Assembly (NCBI RefSeq): GCF_024753145.1 | Contig: NZ_JANUGU010000002.1 | Coordinates: 558,001 to 622,000, forward strand | Source of the DNA: Massilia terrae | Lineage (GTDB): Bacteria > Pseudomonadota > Gammaproteobacteria > Burkholderiales > Burkholderiaceae_D | Direction: 5' to 3' | DNA length: 64,000 nucleotides | In this document: positions 1 to 9,070 of the stretch, piece after piece | Layout: every line of letters starts with the position of its first letter | How positions within the stretch are numbered: position 1 is the first letter of the stretch | Notes under the pieces: model-generated | Databases searched by the model: none | What the model was told of the DNA's origin: nothing | What the model saw: the letters and a program-made list of their open reading frames with translations, nothing else | Translations under genes and position numbers: made by a program

Positions 1-270
1 CGCAGCCGCCCGATCGTGATGACCACCATCGCGATGGGCGCGGGCATGCTGCCGCTGGCGATGGGCTGGGCGGGCGACCCCAGCTTCCGCTCGCCGATGG
101 CGATCGCGGTGATCGGCGGGCTGATCACGTCAACGCTGCTGAGCTTGCTGGTGGTGCCGGCGGTGTTTACCTACGTGGATGATATCGAGCACTGGTTTGT
201 GCGCAAGGTGCGCGGGCTGCGGCATGCGAAGGACCATGCCAAGCCGAAAGAGCCGGAGCTGACGCATTGA
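1..270 (+). CDS. RND efflux permease, C-terminal end (partial)
   Basis: Only the last 89 residues are in the window; the reading frame is open to the left edge, so this is the 3' end of a larger gene and the first visible ATG is not its start. The segment [18 protein letters not shown] followed by a hydrophobic stretch ending [10 protein letters not shown] is the conserved TM11-TM12 end of AcrB/HAE-type RND transporters (inner-membrane proton antiporters that work with a periplasmic adaptor and an outer-membrane channel). A short charged cytoplasmic tail ([19 protein letters not shown]) follows. Substrate cannot be told from this fragment; multidrug or metal export are both possible. Confidence 0.85.
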   Translation, partial: RSRPIVMTTIAMGAGMLPLAMGWAGDPSFRSPMAIAVIGGLITSTLLSLLVVPAVFTYVDDIEHWFVRKVRGLRHAKDHAKPKEPELTH

Positions 271-316
271 GCGGTCGAGCAAACGGCGCTGCTTACCTTC
301 ACCGCAAAATCCGACT

Positions 317-424
317 CGTCATTCCCGCGCAGGCGGGAATCCCATTTTTACACAAACCATTTCCGTTTTGATCTGGTGGAGCGCACACAAAATGGGGTTC
401 GCGCCTCCGCGGGAACAACGTTCT
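317..424. repeat. Paired palindromic intergenic repeat, copy 1
   Basis: A left arm (317-349, reading CGTCATTCCCGCG then its complement and CCCATTTT) and an inverted right arm (389-424) flank about 40 bases. The same arms recur through the window between genes. It lies downstream of the RND gene and of the convergent DUF883-type gene. Confidence 0.8.
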
Positions 425-454
425 GTATGAGTTTAGCGTTACAGTCTGCCCAAA

Positions 455-490
455 CAAAAAGCCCGGCCTGCACGCGCAGCCGGGCTTTTC
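455..490 (-). terminator. Rho-independent terminator after the DUF883-type gene
   Basis: GC-rich hairpin with arms GCCCGGC and GCCGGGC (461-486). On the minus strand it is followed by a T-rich run (complement of AAACAAAAA). It sits just past the stop codon at 506. Confidence 0.75.
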
Positions 491-505
491 TACTGCCACT
501 TCTGC

Positions 506-1198
506 TCAATCGCGGCTGCTGCTGAACAGCTTGGCCAGGATGAAGCCGGCGCCGACCGCCATCGCGATCGAAGCGCCCGGGTTGTTGCGGACGTATTCAC
601 GGCTTTGCTCCATGACGTCCTGATAGGTGGCGTTGAGCTGGCGCGAACGCTCGCTCATCGATTGCGATGCGCCGCTCAGCATGCCGGACATGCGGTCGAC
701 ACCCGCATGCGCGCTGTTGGCCAGGCGATCCACCATCGGCCGCGCAGCCGAAGCGGCCTGGTCGATCTTGTTGTGGACCTCGCCGCTGGCGCGTGCCACG
801 GTGTCGCTGCCGTTGCCGGCGCTCATCGAGCCGCCGCTGCTGCCCGACGCGCTCATGCCGCCCGACGAGCCCATGCCCGTGTGCGAGCCGGTGTTGCTGC
901 CCGACGAAAGGCTGGACGAGCTGCTACCCATACCGCTGGTGCTGCCCGACGTGCTCGAAGCGCTGCTGCCACCCATGGAACCGTGGCCGGCGCTGCTGCT
1001 GCCCATGGAGCCCGAGCTGCCGGCGGCGCTGCTGCCACCCATCGAACCGGTGCTGCCCGCGGCGCTGCTGCCGACGCTGGTTCCGCTGGAGCTGCCGGCG
1101 GCGCTGCTGCGCAAGCCGTTTTGATCCTTACCCAAGCTGCTGCCGGAGCCGACACTGGTGTCGCGTGGCTTTCCCTCGTTCGACTTCTGATTATCCAT
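506..1198 (-). CDS. Ser/Gly-rich protein with C-terminal DUF883-like membrane anchor
   Basis: 230 residues. The first ~125 residues are low-complexity Ser, Gly, Ala, Met (repeated SSAAGSSGSMG-like units). Residues ~140-205 form an amphipathic helical region with VHNKIDQAAS and VDRMSGML, and the end VRNNPGASIAMAVGAGFILAKLF is a single membrane segment of the kind that closes ElaB/YqjD (DUF883) proteins, inner-membrane proteins that in E. coli associate with ribosomes in stationary phase. A GAGG ribosome-binding site precedes the ATG. The DUF883 assignment rests on the C-terminal third only; the repetitive N-terminus is atypical. Role unknown, probably a stress or stationary-phase envelope protein. 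Confidence 0.75.
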   Translation of the reverse strand: MDNQKSNEGKPRDTSVGSGSSLGKDQNGLRSSAAGSSSGTSVGSSAAGSTGSMGGSSAAGSSGSMGSSSAGHGSMGGSSASSTSGSTSGMGSSSSSLSSGSNTGSHTGMGSSGGMSASGSSGGSMSAGNGSDTVARASGEVHNKIDQAASAARPMVDRLANSAHAGVDRMSGMLSGASQSMSERSRQLNATYQDVMEQSREYVRNNPGASIAMAVGAGFILAKLFSSSRD

Positions 1199-1564
1199 GA
1201 TGTAATCCTCGTAAAAATGTAGACCAACGCGGAGTAGACCGAACTTCGACCATCACGCCATTCTTCCTCGATTCCGCGAGAAACAAAACGAAGGCACGAG
1301 AGTGACCTGCGCTACATCAATGGGTCGACTCAGTGCTGCCTTGGCTCAAGAAGTGTGTGTTGGCGAGACCAAGACTGCTCAAAAAGTTCCATCGACGGTG
1401 GCAGATCACCCCGCCTTTTTGCCGTTGTAAGCTCGCACGCCGCCCGGCGTAGCGAGGCGGAAACGAGATGTCGTCGCCGCAGTAGAAAAAATACAAGGAA
1501 CGGGACAGCAGCACCGTGCGTTGGATAACAGAGGCCGTGGTTGAGGGCGTTATGCGAAAAAGGC
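1199..1564. other. Intergenic region without a supported gene
   Basis: About 370 bases between the DUF883-type gene and the tRNA terminator. Open frames exist on the minus strand (for example 1330-1581, 83 codons) but they have no recognisable domain, no convincing ribosome-binding site and unremarkable composition. The region presumably holds the promoter of the DUF883-type gene. I see nothing else in it. Confidence 0.5.
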
Positions 1565-1609
1565 GGGCGCAAAACAAACAACCCGCGCCTCGTGAGAGAC
1601 GCGGGTTGT
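1565..1609 (-). terminator. Terminator downstream of tRNA-Thr
   Basis: A 10-bp perfect stem (ACAACCCGCG at 1578-1587 with CGCGGGTTGT at 1600-1609, 12-base loop), read on the minus strand just after the tRNA 3' end and followed by TTTGTTTTG. Confidence 0.75.
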
Positions 1610-1615
1610 GCATTC

Positions 1616-1691
1616 TGGTGCCGCTGACCGGAATCGAACTGGTGACCTTCGCATTACGAATGCGCTGCTCTACCGACTGAGCTACAGCGGC
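1616..1691 (-). tRNA. tRNA-Thr (anticodon CGT)
   Basis: 76 bases with the 3' CCA encoded. The acceptor arms GCCGCTG and CAGCGGC pair, the D arm (AGCTCAGTCGGTAGAGC) and T arm (GGTTCGATTCC-type, here AGTTCGATTCC) are standard, and the anticodon loop TTCGTAA gives CGT, which reads ACG threonine codons. It is a single-gene unit with its own terminator and lies between a large intergenic gap and fbp. Confidence 0.95.
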
Positions 1692-1775
1692 GAAAGCGAA
1701 TATTGTAGCAAACAATTCGGGGAAGTTGCTAGCCCGACTGTATTGGTTTGAATTTTGCTTCCACCACCTGCCCTC

Positions 1776-1868
1776 AAACCGTCGTCCCGGCGCAGGCCGG
1801 GATCCATAGAACGCTAGCTACTTCGGTTAGTCAGCATGGATCCCGGCCTTCGCCGGGACGACGGTTTT
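1776..1868. repeat. Paired palindromic intergenic repeat, copy 2 (CCCGGC subtype)
   Basis: Arms AAACCGTCGTCCCGGCG and its inverse at the other end (CGCCGGGACGACGGTTTT) enclose a 30-40 base loop. It belongs to the second subtype of the family, with CCCGGC cores and GATCC/CATAG next to the core. It lies between tRNA-Thr and the 3' end of fbp. Confidence 0.8.
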
Positions 1869-1904
1869 AAGGTTAAGGGTGGAAAGCCAACGGTGCAGTG
1901 CAGC

Positions 1905-2906
1905 TCACTCGCCGTGATAGCGCGTCACAACCTCCACCTCATTCTTCGACCCCAGGAACACCGGCACCCGCTGGTGCAGCTTGGTCGGCGGAATGTCGAG
2001 GATGCGGCCGTGGCCGTCGGTGGCGGCGCCGCCGGCCTGCTCGACGATCATCGCCATCGGGTTCGCTTCATACATCAGGCGCAGCTTGCCCGGCGATGCC
2101 GGGTCGCGCAGGTCGGCCGGGTACATGAAGATGCCGCCGCGGTTGAGGATGCGGTGCACGTCCGCCACCATCGACGCGATCCAGCGCATATTGAAATCCT
2201 TGCCGCGCGGGCCGGTTTTGCCTTCCAGCATTTCGTCGACGTAGCGCTGCACCGGCGGATGCCAGTGGCGCTTGTTCGACATATTGATCGCGAATTCCTT
2301 GGTGTCTTCCGGAATCTTCATGTCGCGCTGGGTCAGCACCCACGAACCCATCTCGCGGTCCAGCGTGAAGCAGTTGACGCCGTTGCCGGTGGTCAGCACC
2401 AGCATGGTCTGGGGCCCATAGACCGCGTAGCCCGCCGCCACCTGCGCCGTGCCCGGCTGCAGGAAAGCCTGCTCGGTCGGCTGGCCCATGCCTTCGGGCG
2501 CCTTCAGCACCGAGAAGATGGTGCCGATCGAGACGTTGACGTCGATATTGGACGAGCCGTCCAGCGGGTCGAACATCAGCAGGTATTCGCCCATCGGGTA
2601 GCGGTTCGGGATCGGGTGGATGGTCTCCATTTCCTCGGAGGCCATCGCGGCCAGGTGACCGCCCCATTCGTTTGCTTCAAGCAGGATCTCGTTGGAAATG
2701 ACGTCCAGCTTCTTCTGCACTTCGCCCTGGATGTTTTCGGTGTCCGCGCTGCCCAGGATGTCGCCGAGGGCGCCCTTGCCCACCGAGTGGCTGATGGTCT
2801 TGCAGGCGCGCGCGACGACTTCGATCAGCAGGCGCAGCTCGGCCGTGAGGGCATTGCTCTGGCGCTGCTGTTCAACGAGATACTGCGTGAGACTGATGCG
2901 TTTCAT
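1905..2906 (-). CDS. fbp: Fructose-1,6-bisphosphatase, class I
   Basis: 333 residues, the usual class I length. Hydrolyses fructose 1,6-bisphosphate to fructose 6-phosphate in gluconeogenesis (and in the Calvin cycle where present); cytoplasmic, Mg-dependent. The metal/phosphate site [11 protein letters not shown] is at residues ~112-122, and ASEEMETI plus the substrate-loop region around NRYPMGEY are present. The open frame extends five codons further to a TTG, but the ATG at 2906 has an AAGGAAG ribosome-binding site at the right distance and gives the family-typical start [10 protein letters not shown], so I use it. The stop of pepN lies 22 bases upstream, so the two are probably cotranscribed. 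Confidence 0.95.
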   Translation of the reverse strand: MKRISLTQYLVEQQRQSNALTAELRLLIEVVARACKTISHSVGKGALGDILGSADTENIQGEVQKKLDVISNEILLEANEWGGHLAAMASEEMETIHPIPNRYPMGEYLLMFDPLDGSSNIDVNVSIGTIFSVLKAPEGMGQPTEQAFLQPGTAQVAAGYAVYGPQTMLVLTTGNGVNCFTLDREMGSWVLTQRDMKIPEDTKEFAINMSNKRHWHPPVQRYVDEMLEGKTGPRGKDFNMRWIASMVADVHRILNRGGIFMYPADLRDPASPGKLRLMYEANPMAMIVEQAGGAATDGHGRILDIPPTKLHQRVPVFLGSKNEVEVVTRYHGE

Positions 2907-2928
2907 GTACTTCCTTTGCAATGATGAA

Positions 2929-5577
2929 TTAGTTGGCGAGCGCCTTGCTGATCACTTCGCGCACGTCGTTGGACAGTTTTTTCTGGCCATTGACCTGCTG
3001 CAGTGCTTTCTTCATATGGGCCTGCAGCACCGGGGCATAGCGGCGCCAGCGGTCCATCGCGCGCGCCAGGCGGCTGGCCACCTGCGGGTTGAGCGCGTCG
3101 AGCGCGATCACCTGCTCGGCCCAGAACTGGTAGCCGCTGCCGTCCGGCACGTGGAACTGCACGTGGTTCGCCATGCAGAAGGTGGCGACCAGGCTGCGCG
3201 CGCGGTTCGGGTTGCGGATGTTGAAGGCCGGATGCTGCATCAGCGCACGCACGGCGCCCACGTCGGTGGATGGCGCCGACGCCTGCAGCGCGAACCACTT
3301 GTCGACGACCAGGGCCTCGCCCTGGAATTCGTCGTAGAAGTCCTGCAGCGCGCCGGCGGCGGACTGTGCGCGGGCGTGGATCAGCGCGCCCAGCGCAGCG
3401 GCCTTGTCCGTCATATTGTCGGCCTGCTCGAACTGCTGGCCGGCCAGGTCGATGGCTTCGTTGTCGTCGGTGGCCGCAGCCAGGTAGGACAGCGCCAGGT
3501 TCTTCAGCGCGCGCTTGCCGATCGCTTCGGCATCCGGGCTGTACTCGCCCGGGGTCTGGTTGGCGTCGATCGCGGCCATCAGCTCCTTGCGCAGGCGGGT
3601 GCCGATGGTGGCGCGCACGAACTGGCGCGCCATGTGGATCGATAGCGGGTGCACCACCTCGGTCTGCTCGGCGATCATGTTCTCGGTCGGCAGCAGCAGG
3701 GCCTGCTCGCGGAAGGCGGGATCGAGCGCGTCGTCGGTCAGCACCTTGCGCATCGCGTCGACGAAGGTGTCGTCCAGCTGCATGCGGCTGCCGGCGGTAA
3801 CGTCGGCGGTCAGCTTGAGCAGGCGCTCCATCGCCAGCCGCTGGCCGGCTTCCCAGCGGTTGACCGGGTCGCTGTCGTGGCTGAACAGATGCAGCAGGTC
3901 TTCGTCGCGGTAGTCGTATTCCAGCACCACGGGCGCCGAAAAGTCGCGCAGCAGCGACGGCACCGGCAGCTCCGGCACGTTCGTGAAGCGCCAGCTCTGC
4001 TCCGCTGCGGTCAGCTCCAGCACGGCCGTGTTGCCGCGCGGTTCGCCGTCGATCACGAGCGGGATGTCGCGCCCGTCCCGGCCGACCAGGCCCACCGCGA
4101 CCGGGATGTGGAAGGGCAGCTTGTCCGGCTGGCCAGGGGTCGGCGGGCAGGATTGCGACAGGGTCAGTTCGACCGTCTTCGCAGCGGCGTCGTAGCGCAT
4201 CGCGGCGCGCACGCGCGGGGTGCCGGCCTGGCTGTACCAGCGCTCGAACTGGGCCAGGTCGCGGCCGTTGGCGTCGGCCATCGCGCGGCGGAAATCGTCG
4301 CACTCCACCGCCTGGCCGTCGTGGCGCTCGAAGTACAGATCCATGCCCTTGCGGAAGCCCTCGCGGCCCAGCAGGGTCTGGTACATGCGCACCACTTCGG
4401 CGCCTTTTTCGTACACCGTCACCGTGTAGAAGTTGTTGATCTCGACGAAGCTGTCCGGGCGCACCGGATGCGCCATCGGGCCCGCGTCCTCTGGGAACTG
4501 GACCTGGCGCAGCGTGCGCACCTGGTCGATGCGGTTGACCGCGCGGCCGCTGTCGGTGCCGACCATGTCGCCCGAGAATTCCTGGTCGCGGAACACGGTC
4601 AGGCCTTCCTTCAGCGACAGCTGGAACCAGTCGCGGCAGGTCACGCGGTTGCCGGTCCAGTTGTGGAAATATTCGTGGCCCACCACCGCTTCGATCCCCT
4701 GGAAGTCGAGGTCGGTCGCGACGCGCGGATTGGCCAGCACGTACTTGGTGTTGAAGATGTTCAGGCCCTTGTTCTCCATCGCGCCCATATTGAAGTCGCC
4801 GGTGGCGACGATCATGAAGCGGTCCAGGTCCAGCTCCAGGCCGAAGCGCTCCTCGTCCCAGCGGATGCTGCGCTTGAGCGACTGCATCGCGTAGTCGGTC
4901 TTGTCGAGGTTGCCCTCCTCCACCCACACCTGCAGCAGCGCGGTGCGGCCGTCGGCCAGCTTGAACTTTTCTTCCTGGCAGACCAGGTTGGACGCGACCA
5001 GCGCGAACAGATAGGACGGTTTGGGGAAAGGATCTTCCCACTTGGCGTAATGACGGCCGCCGGGCAGTTCGCCCTCCTCGACCAGGTTACCGTTGGACAG
5101 CAGCACCGGGTAGCGTTGCTTTTCGGCACGCAACATTACCGTATATTTCGCCATCACATCCGGGCGGTCCGGGAAATAGGTGATGCGGCGGAAGCCTTCG
5201 GCCTCGCATTGGGTGATGAAGTTACCGTTGGATACGTATAGGCCGGATAAGGCCGTATTCTTTTCCGGGGCGCAGATGGTTTCGATTTCCAGCACCACGT
5301 CTTCGGGCGCATTCGGGATGCGCAGCAGGTTGCCGTCAATACGGTAATCGCGCTTGCCGAGTGTCTTGCCATTCACACGAAGTGCTACAAGATCAATTTC
5401 CTCGCCGTACAATTCAATCTCGCGCTGACCGCTCGCGGGATTGCGCCGCATGGTCATCCGGTTGGCGACGATGGTTCGGGCAGGGTCGAGGTCGAAGCCG
5501 AGTTCCACTGTGTCAACAAGGTAACTCGGTGCGGTATAGTCCTTCCGGTAAATGGTCAGGGGCGTATCGGTGCGCAT
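2929..5577 (-). CDS. pepN: Aminopeptidase N (M1 metallopeptidase)
   Basis: 882 residues, close to E. coli PepN (870). A cytoplasmic zinc exopeptidase that removes N-terminal residues from peptides. The exopeptidase motif GAMEN is at ~265-269 and the zinc site HEYFH at 301-305, with the downstream Glu in the following helix; the four-domain M1 layout is intact to the C-terminus. The frame is open 30 codons further upstream, but [14 protein letters not shown] is the conserved family start, so the ATG at 5575-5577 is chosen. The ribosome-binding site is weak. It is followed by fbp after 22 bases and divergent from the DUF4136 lipoprotein gene. Confidence 0.95.
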   Translation of the reverse strand: MRTDTPLTIYRKDYTAPSYLVDTVELGFDLDPARTIVANRMTMRRNPASGQREIELYGEEIDLVALRVNGKTLGKRDYRIDGNLLRIPNAPEDVVLEIETICAPEKNTALSGLYVSNGNFITQCEAEGFRRITYFPDRPDVMAKYTVMLRAEKQRYPVLLSNGNLVEEGELPGGRHYAKWEDPFPKPSYLFALVASNLVCQEEKFKLADGRTALLQVWVEEGNLDKTDYAMQSLKRSIRWDEERFGLELDLDRFMIVATGDFNMGAMENKGLNIFNTKYVLANPRVATDLDFQGIEAVVGHEYFHNWTGNRVTCRDWFQLSLKEGLTVFRDQEFSGDMVGTDSGRAVNRIDQVRTLRQVQFPEDAGPMAHPVRPDSFVEINNFYTVTVYEKGAEVVRMYQTLLGREGFRKGMDLYFERHDGQAVECDDFRRAMADANGRDLAQFERWYSQAGTPRVRAAMRYDAAAKTVELTLSQSCPPTPGQPDKLPFHIPVAVGLVGRDGRDIPLVIDGEPRGNTAVLELTAAEQSWRFTNVPELPVPSLLRDFSAPVVLEYDYRDEDLLHLFSHDSDPVNRWEAGQRLAMERLLKLTADVTAGSRMQLDDTFVDAMRKVLTDDALDPAFREQALLLPTENMIAEQTEVVHPLSIHMARQFVRATIGTRLRKELMAAIDANQTPGEYSPDAEAIGKRALKNLALSYLAAATDDNEAIDLAGQQFEQADNMTDKAAALGALIHARAQSAAGALQDFYDEFQGEALVVDKWFALQASAPSTDVGAVRALMQHPAFNIRNPNRARSLVATFCMANHVQFHVPDGSGYQFWAEQVIALDALNPQVASRLARAMDRWRRYAPVLQAHMKKALQQVNGQKKLSNDVREVISKALAN

Positions 5578-5768
5578 GGTAGTGTCCGCTTGAACAAGTG
5601 GTGGGAGTGAGGCGCTTATTTTACCAACAGCCGTTTTCTCAACATTGTTTGATACCGTGTATCGCAATGTAATCGGGCTGTAACTGGCGGTAAATGTACC
5701 TGCGAACAGACAAACCGCGGCCTATGCTGCATATTGAACAAGTACAGATGGTATTTGGAGAACACAAA

Positions 5769-6392
5769 ATGAAACGCTTACTCATCCTTGTTGCAGCCAG
5801 CATGACGCTGCTGCTGGCAGGCTGCGCCACCACGGTGAGCAGCCATGTGACCACCTTCAACCAGTGGCCGGCCCAGCTTTCGGACAAGAGCTACGCCTTC
5901 GAGCGCGTGGCGCCGCAGCAGGATTCGCTGGAACTGCACAGCTACCAGGAACTGGTGCGGGCACAACTGGCCCAGCTCGGCTTTCACGACTCCGGCGCCG
6001 ACAAGCCGGCGCTGCTGGTGTCGATGCGTTTCATGACGACCGACGTGCCGGTGCGCGTGCTGCAGGCGGCCGATCCGTTCTGGACCGGTCCCTACCCCCG
6101 CTTCTACTCGCCGTATCGGCGCTACTGGGGCGGCTGGTATGGCCCGTATGACCCGCTGTGGGGGCCGCCGTACTCGACCCGCATCGATCACCAGTACCAC
6201 CGGGTGCTGCATGTGACGATCCGCTCGGCTGCCGATGGCAAGCGCTTGTTTGAAGTGACGGTGAAGAACACCAGCGACGAGGAGTCGACCCCGGCCATCA
6301 TGCCGGCCATGGTGCAGAGCGCGTTCCAGAATTTCCCGGGGCCGAACGGTGGGTCGAGGGTGATCGAGTTGAAACAGCAAAGCCAAGGCTGA
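5769..6392 (+). CDS. DUF4136-family lipoprotein
   Basis: 207 residues. Starts with a lipoprotein signal peptide (MKRLLILVAASMTLLLAGC; lipobox LAGC, acylated Cys at 19), so it is exported and lipid-anchored in the envelope. The remainder resembles DUF4136 proteins: an early FNQWPAQLSDKSYAFE segment, a central Tyr/Trp/Pro-rich stretch (PYPRFYSPYRRYWGGWYGPYD) and a C-terminal region ending in a PEI-like MPAMVQSAFQNFPGPNG. GGAG precedes this ATG; the open frame runs 25 codons upstream without signal-peptide character. Function unknown. A terminator follows directly. Confidence 0.85.
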   Translation: MKRLLILVAASMTLLLAGCATTVSSHVTTFNQWPAQLSDKSYAFERVAPQQDSLELHSYQELVRAQLAQLGFHDSGADKPALLVSMRFMTTDVPVRVLQAADPFWTGPYPRFYSPYRRYWGGWYGPYDPLWGPPYSTRIDHQYHRVLHVTIRSAADGKRLFEVTVKNTSDEESTPAIMPAMVQSAFQNFPGPNGGSRVIELKQQSQG

Positions 6393-6410
6393 AGGTCGGT
6401 TTCGCTTGGT

Positions 6411-6443
6411 GGGGTCCAGCTTGCGCGGACCCCATTTTTTTAT
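6411..6443 (+). terminator. Rho-independent terminator of the DUF4136 gene
   Basis: Perfect 7-bp stem GGGGTCC/GGACCCC with a 9-base loop, followed by ATTTTTTTATT, 18 bases after the stop codon. Confidence 0.9.
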
Positions 6444-6453
6444 TGTTTGCCCT

Positions 6454-6567
6454 AAAACCGTCGTCCCCGCGCAGGCGGGGACCCATGCTGAGTTAGCAGG
6501 CCTGCGGCGCTGCCTTTCGACGGAGCTGATGGTCTATGGGTTCCCGCCTTCGCGGGAATGACGGTTT
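6454..6567. repeat. Paired palindromic intergenic repeat, copy 3
   Basis: Left arm AAAACCGTCGTCCCCGCG (from 6454) and right arm ending CGCGGGAATGACGGTTT (to 6567) around a ~50-base centre. It lies between two convergent transcription units. Confidence 0.8.
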
Positions 6568-6616
6568 GGCGATAACAATGACGGAGCGGCGCCGCTGCTC
6601 TTGCGCCGCCCCCGCC

Positions 6617-6763
6617 TTACGCCAGGTAGGCTTCGGACAGGAACGTCACCGCCACGATGGCCAGCACCGCCAGCGCCAGCACGATCAGCAGGCGGCCGAA
6701 CTTCGGCGTGCCGACCTCGGGCTCGGACGGCAGGTCGTTGTTATCGTCGCTGAACTCTCTCAT
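6617..6763 (-). CDS. Small single-pass membrane protein (48 aa) coupled to the quinone oxidoreductase gene
   Basis: A 48-codon frame whose ATG overlaps the stop of the quinone oxidoreductase gene as ATGA. The product has an acidic, proline-containing N-terminus (MREFSDDNNDLPSEPEVG) and a clean hydrophobic helix (LLIVLALAVLAIVAVTFL), then SEAYLA and stop: a tail-anchored topology, cytoplasmic N-terminus likely. Tight overlap implies translational coupling. Codon use looks like the neighbours (GC-rich third positions). I do not recognise the family; it could be a genuine conserved mini-protein of the mgsA-qor operon. Confidence 0.6.
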   Translation of the reverse strand: MREFSDDNNDLPSEPEVGTPKFGRLLIVLALAVLAIVAVTFLSEAYLA

Positions 6764-7737
6764 GGCAGCAGCACCGTCGACCCGGTGGTCTTGCGCGACT
6801 CCAGCGCGATGTGCGCCTGCGCCGCGTCCGCCAGCGCAAACCGCTGGTTGACCTCGATCTTCACCTTGCCGCTGGAGATCATCTGGAACAGGTCTCCCGC
6901 CGCCGCCTCCAGCTCCGTCCGCGTGGCGACGTAGGCGCCAAGCGAGGGCCGGGTGATGAACAGCGAGCCGCGCGAGGCCAGCTCGCCCAGCGAGAACGGC
7001 GGCACCGCGCCCGAGGAATTGCCGAAGCTGACCATCAGCCCCAGCGGCTGCAGGCAGTCGAGCGAACGGGTGAAGGTGTCCTTGCCGACCGAGTCGTAGA
7101 CGACGGGCACTTTTGCGCCGTTGGTAATTTCCATCACGCGCTGGACGATGTCCTCGGTGTTGTAGTTGATCACGTGCGCCGCGCCGTGCGCCTTCGCCAG
7201 TTCCACTTTTTCATTGGACCCCGCGGTGCCGATCAGGTTCGCGCCGATGGCGCGCGCCCACTGGCAGGCGATCAGGCCGACGCCGCCGGCGGCCGCGTGG
7301 AACAGCACCGTCTCACCGGCCTTGAGCTGGTGGGTGCGGTTGAACAGGTACCAGACGGTCATGCCTTGCAACATGCCGGCGGCCGCGGTCTCGTACGAGA
7401 TGTCGTCCGGCAGCTTCACCAGGATGTCGGCCGGCATCACACGCAGCTGGCTGTAGGCGCCGTTGGGACGGCCGGCATAGGCCACGCGGTCGCCCGGCTT
7501 GACGTGGCTGACGCCCTCGCCCACCGCCTCGACCACGCCCGCGCCTTCCTGGCCCAGCCCGGACGGCAGCGGCATCGGGTACAGGCCGGTGCGGAAGTAG
7601 ACGTCGATGAAGTTCACGCCGATCGCATGCTGGCGCACGCGCGCCTCGCCCGGGCCCGGCTCGCCGACCTCGACGTCGACGTATTCCAGTACTTCCGGGC
7701 CGCCATTCTTGCTGAGGCGGATTGCCTTGGTGTGCAT
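6760..7737 (-). CDS. qor: NADPH:quinone oxidoreductase (zeta-crystallin-like, MDR superfamily)
   Basis: 325 residues, the usual QorA length. Catalyses NAD(P)H-dependent reduction of quinones or reactive carbonyl acceptors; cytoplasmic, non-zinc medium-chain dehydrogenase. Landmarks are the N-terminal MHTKAIRLSKNGGPEVLEY, the GRPNGAYSQ segment, and the nucleotide-binding VLFHAAAGGVGLIACQWAR at ~145-160. The start is the ATG at 7735-7737, preceded by GGAG; an upstream extension is out of family. mgsA ends one base before this gene, so DMT transporter, mgsA, qor and the mini membrane protein form one operon. Confidence 0.9.
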   Translation of the reverse strand: MHTKAIRLSKNGGPEVLEYVDVEVGEPGPGEARVRQHAIGVNFIDVYFRTGLYPMPLPSGLGQEGAGVVEAVGEGVSHVKPGDRVAYAGRPNGAYSQLRVMPADILVKLPDDISYETAAAGMLQGMTVWYLFNRTHQLKAGETVLFHAAAGGVGLIACQWARAIGANLIGTAGSNEKVELAKAHGAAHVINYNTEDIVQRVMEITNGAKVPVVYDSVGKDTFTRSLDCLQPLGLMVSFGNSSGAVPPFSLGELASRGSLFITRPSLGAYVATRTELEAAAGDLFQMISSGKVKIEVNQRFALADAAQAHIALESRKTTGSTVLLP

Positions 7738-7738
7738 C

Positions 7739-8140
7739 TCAAGCTCCCTTCGAATGATCTTTCCGCGCCTGCGCCTGCAGCTGGGACAGCACCAGGTGGG
7801 CGCTGGCGAGGTTGGTCGCGCATGCCACATTGTGCACGTCGCAGGCGCGCACCAGCGCGTTGATGTCCGGTTCGTGCGGCTGCGGCGTCATCGGGTCGCG
7901 CAGGAAGATCACGGCATCGATCAGGCCGTTGACGAGCTGGGCGCCGATCTGCAGGTCGCCACCGAACGGCCCCGAATGCTTGCGGTCGACCGTCAGTCCC
8001 AGCTCGTTGGCCAGGCGGCCGCCGGTGGTGCCGGTGGCGGACAGCTGACAGCCGCGCAGGAAGTCGATGTACTCGGCTGCCAGCGTGATCATGTCGTCCT
8101 TCTTTTGGTCGTGCGCAATCAGCGCAATACGAGGTTTCAT
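7739..8140 (-). CDS. mgsA: Methylglyoxal synthase
   Basis: 133 residues. Converts dihydroxyacetone phosphate to methylglyoxal plus phosphate, a bypass of lower glycolysis used when phosphate is limiting. It matches the family throughout: [13 protein letters not shown] with the His10/Asp11 region, phosphate-binding TGTTGGRL (36-43), [10 protein letters not shown] (57-66) and the [12 protein letters not shown] segment (81-92) with catalytic Asp/His. It lies 9 bases after the DMT transporter and 1 base before qor; an operon with a reductase that could act on reactive carbonyls makes metabolic sense, but that link is inference. Confidence 0.95.
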   Translation of the reverse strand: MKPRIALIAHDQKKDDMITLAAEYIDFLRGCQLSATGTTGGRLANELGLTVDRKHSGPFGGDLQIGAQLVNGLIDAVIFLRDPMTPQPHEPDINALVRACDVHNVACATNLASAHLVLSQLQAQARKDHSKGA

Positions 8141-8149
8141 CTTTGGTCC

Positions 8150-9070
8150 TTATTTTTTTAACGACAGCATATAAATTCCCCCAAGCACCAACGCCGTGCC
8201 CGCCAGCTGCACCGCGGTGATCGCTTCGCCCAGCACGATGGCCCCGAGGAACAGGGTCGACACCGGACCGATCATGCCAGCCTGCGAGGCCGTGGCCGCA
8301 CCGATGCGCTGGACTGACACCATGGTCATGAAGACTGGGAGAATAGTACAAAAAATACCATTGGCGAGCGAGAGCCAGTAAACCGGCATCGGCTGCACCA
8401 GCATGGCGGCCGGGCGCAGCAGGAAGAATTGCGCGATGCAGGCCACGCTCGACACGCACATCGCATACGACACCAGGCGCAGCGATCCGATGCGCCTGAC
8501 CATTTCGCCCGATCCCAGCAGGTACACCGCATAGCTCGACGCCGAACCGAGCACCAGCAGCGAGCCGATCACGGTGCTGCCCGCGCCGCCGTTCAGGTCG
8601 TGCACGAACACCAGCACGATGCCGCAGTAGGACAGGGCCAGCGCCAGCCACTCGGCGCGGCTGATGCGGCGCTTGAAGAAAAATCCGGTGATCAGGAGGA
8701 CGAAGGTCGGCGTCAGGAACAGGATCAGCCGTTCGAGGCCAACCGAGATGTATTGCAGGCCGAGGAAATCGAGGAAACTCGACAGGTAGTAGCCGACCAG
8801 GCCGAGGCCGACGAGGCGCCAGCGGTCGCTCCACGACAGCGGCGCCGCGGTGCGCATCTTCCACAGCGCGACCGCCGCAAACACCGGCAGCGAGAACAGC
8901 ATCCTGAACGCGATCAAAGTGACCGCGTCCATGTGGTAGCGATACAGCAGTTTGGCGAGAACGGCCTTCGTCGAAAACAGGACGGCGCCGGCAACCGCGA
9001 TGGCGAGACCGGCGACAAGCGCGGAACGTGGCAAGGAAACAGCAGGTACGGCGGCTTGCGTGGTAGTCAT
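8150..9070 (-). CDS. DMT-superfamily (EamA) transporter
   Basis: 306 residues with about ten hydrophobic helices in two EamA repeats; the first begins near residue 14 (SALVAGLAIAVAGAVLFSTKAVLAKLLYR), the second near 155. The internal charged loop FFFKRRISRAEWLALALSYCGIVLVF is the typical RhaT/EamA signature. It is an inner-membrane drug/metabolite exporter or importer whose substrate cannot be deduced. First gene of the operon with mgsA and qor; the short C-terminus ends LSLKK. Confidence 0.9.
   Translation of the reverse strand: MTTTQAAVPAVSLPRSALVAGLAIAVAGAVLFSTKAVLAKLLYRYHMDAVTLIAFRMLFSLPVFAAVALWKMRTAAPLSWSDRWRLVGLGLVGYYLSSFLDFLGLQYISVGLERLILFLTPTFVLLITGFFFKRRISRAEWLALALSYCGIVLVFVHDLNGGAGSTVIGSLLVLGSASSYAVYLLGSGEMVRRIGSLRLVSYAMCVSSVACIAQFFLLRPAAMLVQPMPVYWLSLANGIFCTILPVFMTMVSVQRIGAATASQAGMIGPVSTLFLGAIVLGEAITAVQLAGTALVLGGIYMLSLKK

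Noticed and set aside
605..1227. Long plus-strand and alternative-frame ORFs opposite the Ser/Gly-rich gene (up to 205 codons)
   Set aside because: They arise because the GC-rich Ser/Gly/Ala repeats leave other frames open; the products are Arg/Ala/Cys-rich with no domains, while the minus frame has a recognisable C-terminal anchor and a ribosome-binding site.
1330..1581. 83-codon minus-strand ORF next to tRNA-Thr
   Set aside because: No homology features recognised and it runs into the tRNA terminator region; treated as non-coding.
3649..5241. 530-codon plus-strand ORF opposite pepN, and 17360-20473 (1037 codons) opposite thiG-thiC
   Set aside because: Antisense open frames typical of high GC; composition is His/Arg/Ala-rich with no domains, and the opposite strands carry full-length, motif-complete enzymes.
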